This document shows, piece after piece, positions 1-4,219 of a stretch of 6,512 bases of DNA. The stretch's first letter is position 1. Every line of letters starts with the position of its first letter. The stretch lies in contig JAVHYH010000024.1 of the NCBI GenBank assembly GCA_031119155.1, positions 1 to 6,512 of the forward strand, in the 5' to 3' direction. Position numbers and translations under genes: made by a program. The stretch comes from Brevundimonas sp. (GTDB lineage Bacteria; Pseudomonadota; Alphaproteobacteria; Caulobacterales; Caulobacteraceae). The notes beneath the pieces are model-generated. The model worked only from the letters and a program-made list of their open reading frames with translations. It had not been told where the DNA came from and did no database searches.

Positions 1-104
1 GGACAAGGCAAAAGCGGGCTCCGCGACGCTGTGCCGCCAGAAAATCTCTTCGCGCGCAAGGCGGGGGCTGCTAACCCGGACCGCTCAATTTCTCAGCGAA
101 CCGA
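1..104. other. Leader upstream of lspA, no gene recognised
   Basis: No recognisable coding sequence. One plus-strand frame stays open from base 1 and ends with a TGA at 106-108 that overlaps the lspA ATG, as a coupled upstream gene would. However, only about 60% of its third codon positions are G or C, well below what the real genes here show, and the predicted peptide resembles nothing I know. In many bacteria ileS precedes lspA, but I cannot recognise an IleS C-terminus. I read this stretch as probably intergenic, possibly carrying the lspA promoter, for which I see no clear -35/-10 pair. Confidence 0.4.
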
Positions 105-647
105 ATGAAAATCCCCCGCATCGCCTACGCCGCCTACGGCTTCGCCCTCGTCGTCATCGTGCTGGACCAGATCACCAAGGCCTGGGTCCTGTCCGGGATG
201 CACATGCTGGACGTGAACGGCGCCATGCTGGACCGCGAGCTGTGGGGCTATCGCTCGGTCGAGGTGCTGGGCGACATCTTCCGCATCACCTTCGTGGCAA
301 ACTACGGCGTCAGCTTCGGCCTGTTCGGCGACGGCTCGGCCCGCTGGTTCCTGAGCATCTTCGCCGTGGTGATCTCCATCGCCCTGGGCTGGTGGGCGCT
401 GAGGGCTGACCGCCGCCTCCTGATCACCGCCATCGGCCTGGTCATGGGCGGGGCCATCGGCAATCTGATCGACCGGGTCCGCTTCGGCTTCGTCGTCGAC
501 TTCCTCGATTTCTCGGGCACGAACCTCTTCCCATGGGTGTTCAACATCGCCGACAGCGCCATCACCATCGGGGTCGCACTGCTTCTCCTCGACAGTCTGC
601 TCAGCGAACGGGCCGCCAAGGTTGGCCTCGCCGCCGAAAAGTCGTAA
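105..647 (+). CDS. lspA: Lipoprotein signal peptidase (signal peptidase II, LspA)
   Basis: Inner-membrane aspartyl protease that removes the signal peptide from diacylglyceryl-modified prolipoproteins, just before the lipobox cysteine. The product has 180 residues, slightly longer than the usual 160-170. Family motifs are visible in order: LDQITK (D21, K25), N66 with GVSFGLF, GGAIGNLIDR (115-124), VVDF with D132, and FNIADS with D150. D132 and D150 match the catalytic aspartate pair of the family. Four hydrophobic segments lie near 8-30, 80-100, 105-122 and 148-165, the standard topology. ATG 105 is the first possible start, because an in-frame TAA lies at 72-74 with no start codon between. 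No clear Shine-Dalgarno sequence is visible. A lipoprotein gene follows after 61 bases on the same strand, probably in one transcript. Confidence 0.97.
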   Translation: MKIPRIAYAAYGFALVVIVLDQITKAWVLSGMHMLDVNGAMLDRELWGYRSVEVLGDIFRITFVANYGVSFGLFGDGSARWFLSIFAVVISIALGWWALRADRRLLITAIGLVMGGAIGNLIDRVRFGFVVDFLDFSGTNLFPWVFNIADSAITIGVALLLLDSLLSERAAKVGLAAEKS

Positions 648-708
648 TCAACCGCTTCCACTAGGGTTTACGCATGCGCCCCATCGGCGCGTTGCACCGG
701 GATTGACC

Positions 709-1275
709 ATGCGCCTTCGCACTACCGCCGTTCTGACCCTCGCCGCTGTGTCGGCTCTCACGCTGAGCGCCTGTGGCGGTCTCCAACGGAGCATCGGCCT
801 GTCGAAGGTGACGCCGGACGAGTTCCTGACCGTTTCGACCGCCCCGCTGACCGTGCCGCCGGAGTACGGCCTGACGCCGCCCGCGCCCGGCCAGCCTCGC
901 CCGCAAGAGCTGGCGCCGGAATCGGCCGCGCGTCAGATCCTGCTGGGTCAGCGCCAGTCGGTCACCCGCTCGGCGGGCGAACAGCAACTGGTCGCGCAGG
1001 CCGGCGGCGACCGCGCCGACCCGCTCGCCCGCTATGTCGTGGACGACGAGTTCGGCGACCTGACCCACAAGGAAGAGAGCTGGGCCAACCGCATCATGTT
1101 CTGGCGTCGTGGCGAACCGTCGACCCAGACCGCGACGACGGCCCAGACCTCGGAAGGCTCGGTCACGATCGATGCGGCGAGCGAGTACGCCCGTCTGCAG
1201 GAACTGACCGGCGGCCGCGCCGGCATCAGCATCACCCCGCGCCGCGACTCGGGCTTCAAGCTTCCCGGCCTCTAG
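709..1275 (+). CDS. bamF: BamF-like outer-membrane lipoprotein (DUF3035 family)
   Basis: Probable lipoprotein subunit of the outer-membrane beta-barrel assembly (BAM) complex; BamF is known from Caulobacter and other alphaproteobacteria. The 188-residue product starts with a lipoprotein signal peptide: basic N-terminus (MRLR), hydrophobic core 7-19, and lipobox LSAC with the lipidated cysteine at C22. Glycine at +2 instead of aspartate suits transport to the outer membrane. Residues 34-65 carry the DUF3035 hallmark: VTPDEFLTVSTAPLTVPPEY followed by LTPPAPG and PRPQE. The remainder is polar, low in predicted structure, and ends in a basic, proline-containing tail. I chose ATG 709 because it places the signal peptide at the N-terminus; the in-frame ATG at 622 lies inside lspA and would add 29 unsuitable residues. 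It follows lspA, whose product would process it, and is closed by a strong terminator. The family assignment is firm; the BAM role comes from Caulobacter work and is inferred here. Confidence 0.85.
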   Translation: MRLRTTAVLTLAAVSALTLSACGGLQRSIGLSKVTPDEFLTVSTAPLTVPPEYGLTPPAPGQPRPQELAPESAARQILLGQRQSVTRSAGEQQLVAQAGGDRADPLARYVVDDEFGDLTHKEESWANRIMFWRRGEPSTQTATTAQTSEGSVTIDAASEYARLQELTGGRAGISITPRRDSGFKLPGL

Positions 1276-1300
1276 GCCCGGGCGACAGTCGGAGTTCATG

Positions 1301-1329
1301 AGGCCCGGACGTTCGCGTCCGGGCCTTTT
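1301..1329 (+). terminator. Intrinsic terminator after bamF, UUCG tetraloop
   Basis: A perfect 11-bp stem pairs 1301-1311 (AGGCCCGGACG) with 1316-1326 (CGTCCGGGCCT), closed by the very stable TTCG tetraloop at 1312-1315 and followed by a T run to 1329. It lies 25 bases after the bamF stop codon and should end the lspA-bamF transcript. The convergent transporter gene stops only 8 bases away on the other strand. There the same hairpin is not followed by a U run, so it should act mainly in the plus direction. Confidence 0.9.
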
Positions 1330-1333
1330 GCGT

Positions 1334-2239
1334 TCAGGCCTTGGCCGCGCCGGCCCGCAGGCCCCGCTCGGCGATCGCCACGACCGCCACGCCCGCAAGG
1401 GTCAGGGCGGCGCCGCTCAGGATCTGGGGCGTCAGCACGTCGCCCATCAGCGACCAGCCGATCAGGATCGACACCACCGGCGTCGCCAGCAGATAGGGCG
1501 TCACCCGCCCCGCCGGCCGCTTCTGCACCAGCCAGAACACCAGCGTGGTCGCCAGCACCGACGAGACCACGCCCGCCCAGATCAGACAGGCCCAGATCAG
1601 GACGTCGGCCTTTTGCAGCGCTTCCATCTGCCCCCGTTCAAAGAAGGCTGAGGCGAAGGCCAGTGTCGGCAAGGCGACCAGCGCCAGAAGCCCCTGCATC
1701 TTCAGCGGCGGGATCGACGTCGTGCGCCGCGCGATCACGGTCGTCATCGCCCAGGCGCTGGCCGCCACCACGCCGACGGCCACGCCCTTCCAGTCCTCGA
1801 TCGCATGGGCGTCCAGCGTCATCCATGCGACACCGAGGAAGGCCACGCCCATGCCGACCAGGGCGGCGCGGGACAGCTTCTCGCCCAGCACCAGGAAGGC
1901 GAACAGGGCCGTGAACGGCACCCAGAGCTGGGTGGCCACCGAGACCGGGCTGACGTCATGGGCCAGCCAGAAGGCCAGATAGACCAGCCCGTAGTGAACC
2001 GGCCCCCCGATCACGACGATCAGCAGCAGGCTTTTCCAGTTGGGGAACGGCGGGCGGACGAAGGGGACCAGGCAGAGCGCGGCGATGGCGAAGCGCAAGG
2101 CCCCGGTCATCAGCGGGGGTAGGACTTCGGTCGCCACCTTGGCCGCCGCATTGTTCACGCCCCAGATGACGATGATCGCCACGATGGCGGCGATCTCGAG
2201 CGGGCTGAGCGGGCTGTGGGGCTTGTCCGGGGTAATCAC
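1334..2239 (-). CDS. EamA/DMT-superfamily transporter, RhaT/YdcZ-like permease
   Basis: Inner-membrane permease of the drug/metabolite transporter superfamily; members export or import small metabolites such as amino acids or sugars, and this substrate cannot be told from sequence. The 301-residue product has two tandem EamA repeats (about 15-140 and 152-290) with ten hydrophobic segments, near 15-35, 42-60, 70-90, 98-118, 125-142, 151-170, 181-200, 212-235, 244-264 and 272-290. The first repeat shows the typical LGEKLS motif (118-123) before its fifth helix; the second has GD (266-267) where GE is usual. A short basic tail ends the protein. The start is GTG at 2239: an in-frame TAA lies just upstream and no other start fits before the first helix. 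No good Shine-Dalgarno sequence is visible. It is downstream of ssb on the same strand, separated by 117 bases with hairpins, and converges on bamF. Confidence 0.92.
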   Translation of the reverse strand: MITPDKPHSPLSPLEIAAIVAIIVIWGVNNAAAKVATEVLPPLMTGALRFAIAALCLVPFVRPPFPNWKSLLLIVVIGGPVHYGLVYLAFWLAHDVSPVSVATQLWVPFTALFAFLVLGEKLSRAALVGMGVAFLGVAWMTLDAHAIEDWKGVAVGVVAASAWAMTTVIARRTTSIPPLKMQGLLALVALPTLAFASAFFERGQMEALQKADVLIWACLIWAGVVSSVLATTLVFWLVQKRPAGRVTPYLLATPVVSILIGWSLMGDVLTPQILSGAALTLAGVAVVAIAERGLRAGAAKA

Positions 2240-2265
2240 CGCACCGGGTTAGCCCGCGAACGCGC

Positions 2266-2286
2266 CGGACGCGAGAGACGCGTCCG
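2266..2286 (-). terminator. Hairpin between ssb and the transporter gene, without U run
   Basis: An 8-bp perfect stem, CGGACGCG (2266-2273) with CGCGTCCG (2279-2286), has a 5-base loop. It sits 27 bases before the transporter's GTG start and 70 bases after the ssb stop. There is no T run on either side, so it may be a weak or Rho-assisted terminator, an mRNA-stabilising element, or chance in GC-rich DNA. Confidence 0.3.
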
Positions 2287-2314
2287 ACACTTCGCATTTC
2301 GGAATGTGGCTGTC

Positions 2315-2341
2315 AGGCCGGTCCTCGGAGCAGACCGACCT
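2315..2341 (-). terminator. Hairpin just after ssb, possible weak terminator
   Basis: On the minus strand a 9-bp stem with one G-U pair forms between AGGTCGGTC and GACCGGCCT, with a 9-base loop. It begins 15 bases after the ssb stop codon, where a terminator would be expected, but no U run follows. It may protect the 3' end of the ssb mRNA or assist termination. Confidence 0.4.
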
Positions 2342-2356
2342 GGTCAAGGCGATCGA

Positions 2357-2854
2357 TCAGAACGGAATGTCGTCGTTCAGGTCGTAGCTTTCCTTCGGCC
2401 CCGAAGGCTTGTTGGCGCCGCCGGTCGAGAAGCCCGACGAATAGTCGTCGTCGCCGCGACCGCCGCCGCCGTAACCGCCGCCGCCGCCCGACGAGCCGCC
2501 GTCATTGCGACCGCCCAGCATGGTCAGTTCGCCGCGGAACTTCTGCAGCACGATCTCGGTCGTGTATTTCTCGACGCCGCCCTGCTCGTACTTGCGGGTC
2601 TGGAGCGAGCCCTCGATGTAAACGGTCGAGCCCTTCTTCAGATAGTTCTCGGCGACCTTCACGATGTTCTCGTTGAAGATGACCACCCGGTGCCACTCGG
2701 TCTTTTCCTTGCGCTCGCCGGTCGACTTGTCGCGCCAGGTTTCCGAGGTCGCGATCGACAGGTTGGCGACGCGCTCGCCCGAGTTGAGGCTGCGGATTTC
2801 CGGGTCCTTGCCCAGATTGCCGACCAGAATGACCTTGTTGACGCTGCCCGCCAT
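2357..2854 (-). CDS. ssb: Single-stranded DNA-binding protein (SSB)
   Basis: Essential replication, recombination and repair protein that coats single-stranded DNA as a homotetramer and recruits partner proteins through its C-terminal tip. The product has 165 residues. The OB fold (about 5-115) keeps VNKVILVGNLGKDPE at the N-terminus, W40, W54 and F60, which match the DNA-stacking residues W40, W54 and F60 of E. coli SSB, and YIEG (79-82). Y89 stands where E. coli has W88, still aromatic. A glycine-rich flexible linker follows (about 114-152), then the acidic tip DLNDDIPF (158-165) that binds partner proteins. Two adjacent ATGs (2857 and 2854) are possible starts. I chose 2854 because MAGSVNKV is the common family N-terminus and the Shine-Dalgarno spacing is 7 bases rather than 4. 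A LexA box lies about 145 bases upstream, suggesting SOS induction. Confidence 0.98.
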   Translation of the reverse strand: MAGSVNKVILVGNLGKDPEIRSLNSGERVANLSIATSETWRDKSTGERKEKTEWHRVVIFNENIVKVAENYLKKGSTVYIEGSLQTRKYEQGGVEKYTTEIVLQKFRGELTMLGGRNDGGSSGGGGGYGGGGRGDDDYSSGFSTGGANKPSGPKESYDLNDDIPF

Positions 2855-2861
2855 CATCGAG

Positions 2862-2867
2862 CTCCTT
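2862..2867 (-). promoter_or_regulatory. Ribosome binding site of ssb
   Basis: A full AAGGAG Shine-Dalgarno core on the minus strand, 7 bases before the ATG at 2854 and 4 before the ATG at 2857. It is the clearest ribosome binding site in the window, in keeping with high SSB expression, and it favours the second ATG as the start. Confidence 0.85.
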
Positions 2868-2999
2868 TAGCTAGCTGGCCCACCGCGATTCTCGCTGTTC
2901 AGGCCCTTCCCACGTGGCCTAGCGCGCTTTCGCGCCGCCGGGGCCGATTTGTCGTCGCAATCCACAGAACTCGCACAGCCCGCAGGCGGACGCCCAACT

Positions 3000-3014
3000 G
3001 TTCCACCTTTGTTC
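3000..3014 (-). promoter_or_regulatory. LexA (SOS) box upstream of ssb
   Basis: A perfect direct repeat GTTC-N7-GTTC (GTTC at 3000-3003, spacer CACCTTT, GTTC at 3011-3014), the known LexA operator of Alphaproteobacteria including Caulobacter. It lies between the 3' end of the unknown lipoprotein gene and ssb, about 145 bases before the ssb start. The only gene that begins downstream of it nearby is ssb. Read on the minus strand, it is followed at once by TTGGGCG, a possible weak -35 element, so bound LexA would cover that promoter. The motif is seen directly; its function is inferred. Confidence 0.7.
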
Positions 3015-3061
3015 ACGCCTGTCCAGCCGCACGAGCTGGCCTGAGGAGGGAACGGATCGAT

Positions 3062-3466
3062 CTACTGCTGCGGGACGACCGGAGGCTGCTCGATCGCGCC
3101 CGGAACTGCCAGGCGACCGTCACCGGTGCGCGCCAAAGCCATGAAGCGCGGCCCCTCCAGGCTCTTGCCGAACCAGACTCCCGCCCTGTCGATGAAGATG
3201 AACTGCCCCTGATAGGCGCCGGTCACCTCGCGACGGGTGCCGCCCAGACCGAGGAAGCGCAGGCGCATTTCCTCGAGCCGCGCGGCGCAGAATTCGATCT
3301 GGGTCTGGTCACGGGCCACGACGTTGAACTTCGGGTCGGCGCCGTTCTCGCCCGGTTCGATGGCGTAGCAGACGCCACGCTCGGCAGGGGCCTCGACCCC
3401 GCCGGCACAGGCGCCGAGGGTCATTGCGCCGGCAAGGGCGGTGAGCAGAACAAGCGAACGCGTCAT
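3062..3466 (-). CDS. Unknown small lipoprotein
   Basis: I do not recognise a family. The 134-residue product begins with a clear lipoprotein signal peptide: basic start (MTR), hydrophobic stretch 5-17, and lipobox LGAC with the lipidated cysteine at C20. Alanine at +2 suits the outer membrane. The mature part has two further cysteines, C33 and C60, that could form a disulphide in the periplasm; a short charged helix-like stretch (about 58-72); a segment likely rich in beta-strands (GQFIFIDRAGVWFG, about 86-99); and a proline-rich end (PPVVPQQ). Its ATG shares one base with the stop codon of the preceding gene (TGATG at 3464-3468), so the two are translated together and their products probably act in one process. 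LspA, encoded in this window, would process it. Acidic and basic residues are balanced, and no catalytic motif is visible. Confidence 0.85.
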   Translation of the reverse strand: MTRSLVLLTALAGAMTLGACAGGVEAPAERGVCYAIEPGENGADPKFNVVARDQTQIEFCAARLEEMRLRFLGLGGTRREVTGAYQGQFIFIDRAGVWFGKSLEGPRFMALARTGDGRLAVPGAIEQPPVVPQQ

Positions 3467-4143
3467 CAGCGAAGTCCCGGGAACTGGCAGCTGCGATCCT
3501 GATCCGCGAGGGTGCGGAAGCGGTTGTTGTCCGGCGATTGCTCGACCCGGCGGGGCACCAGACGCAGGGTGGTCTCACCCCAGCGACCGTACAGGGCCTC
3601 GCCCGGGCGGACGCAGGTTCCGGCGTAGAGCTCCTGAACGCACTGGTTCAGGCTGCCGCCCGACGACACCACGCGCCAGTCCGAGCCGGTGTAGCGCAGG
3701 CACTGACCGCCGGTCGAAGCGGGCTGGGCGGACGGCTGGGCCGGCTGGGTCGAATCGATCGGCGCCGTACCCGGCGAATTGTCGGTCAGTTCCACCGGCG
3801 GCAGGGCCGGTGGCGGCGTCAGCGAGGCGGTCGGCGCGGCGACCAGGGCGCCGGTGGCGTCCACGCCGACGTCCAGCGCATCGGTCGCCAGACCATTGCG
3901 GCGGGCACAGTCGGTCAGGGTCGCCATGCCGACGAACTGGACATCGACATAGCAACGCAGCTCGCGCGTGGAATCCAGCCCCGGCGCGTCAGCGACCGCG
4001 ACGGTCAGGCCGCCCTGAGCAGCCGGCGGCGGCTCGGCCGGGCCCTCGTCGCGTCCGCCCGAAAGCAGCAGCCCGATGATGACGGCGATCAGCACGGCGG
4101 CGGCCGCACCAATCAGAAAGAGGATTCGGTTGTCCTTGGGCAT
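3466..4143 (-). CDS. Unknown membrane-anchored periplasmic protein with six cysteines
   Basis: Family not recognised. The 225-residue product has a short basic N-terminus (MPKDNR) and one hydrophobic segment (about 7-28) with no signal-peptidase site I can see, so I read it as a single-pass inner-membrane protein with its bulk in the periplasm. Two small globular parts are joined by a low-complexity linker rich in Pro, Ala, Ser, Thr and Gln (about 101-145). The first part (about 46-100) holds C64 and C79; the second (148-225) holds C148, C168, C177 and C219. The even number and extracytoplasmic location suggest disulphides. The second part also has WRVVSSGG (156-163) and YGRWGE (185-190). The stop overlaps the start of the next lipoprotein gene (TGATG), so the two are coupled. 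The start is ATG 4143, with only a weak ribosome binding site. It could alternatively be a secreted protein with an unusual signal peptide. Confidence 0.82.
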   Translation of the reverse strand: MPKDNRILFLIGAAAAVLIAVIIGLLLSGGRDEGPAEPPPAAQGGLTVAVADAPGLDSTRELRCYVDVQFVGMATLTDCARRNGLATDALDVGVDATGALVAAPTASLTPPPALPPVELTDNSPGTAPIDSTQPAQPSAQPASTGGQCLRYTGSDWRVVSSGGSLNQCVQELYAGTCVRPGEALYGRWGETTLRLVPRRVEQSPDNNRFRTLADQDRSCQFPGLR

Positions 4144-4167
4144 ACGGAGCTCACGCGGATGGAGCCC

Positions 4168-4198
4168 CCACTAACCCCGCCGGAGCCCGGCGCGTCAA
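4168..4198 (-). promoter_or_regulatory. Candidate promoter for the six-cysteine/lipoprotein pair
   Basis: On the minus strand TTGACGC (-35; hexamer at 4193-4198) matches the Caulobacter housekeeping -35 consensus TTGACGS exactly. The best -10 is GTTAGTGG at 4168-4175, which only partly matches GCTANAWC and stands at a spacing of about 19, longer than ideal. A transcript would begin about 20 bases before ATG 4143. Confidence 0.3.
4178..4192 (-). terminator. Short GC hairpin after the FlaEY-like gene, without U run
   Basis: A perfect 6-bp stem, CGCCGG (4178-4183) with CCGGCG (4187-4192), has a 3-base loop and begins 28 bases after the stop codon of the large gene. No U run follows in the minus direction, so it is at best a weak or factor-assisted terminator. 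It lies within the spacer of the candidate promoter described for the next gene. Confidence 0.3.
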
Positions 4199-4219
4199 CG
4201 CGATTCGTCGCCGCGCGCC

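Noticed and set aside
1..105. Tail of an upstream gene such as ileS, with stop overlapping the lspA start
   Set aside because: The frame exists, but third-position GC is low for this genome and the peptide does not resemble an IleS C-terminus.
622..708. Upstream ATG at 622 as the bamF start
   Set aside because: It lies inside lspA and would put 29 polar residues before an otherwise perfect lipoprotein signal peptide starting at 709.
661..1398. Minus-strand open frame antisense to bamF
   Set aside because: It covers the bamF gene and its terminator, is rich in Arg and Gly with no motif, and is explained by strong third-position GC bias on the other strand.
2216..3502. Long plus-strand open frame of 428 codons, antisense to ssb and the unknown lipoprotein gene
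   Set aside because: It crosses the ssb leader and runs antisense to two well-supported genes. Its composition (arginine- and alanine-rich, no domain) is what the complement of GC-rich coding DNA gives, and it has no ribosome binding site.
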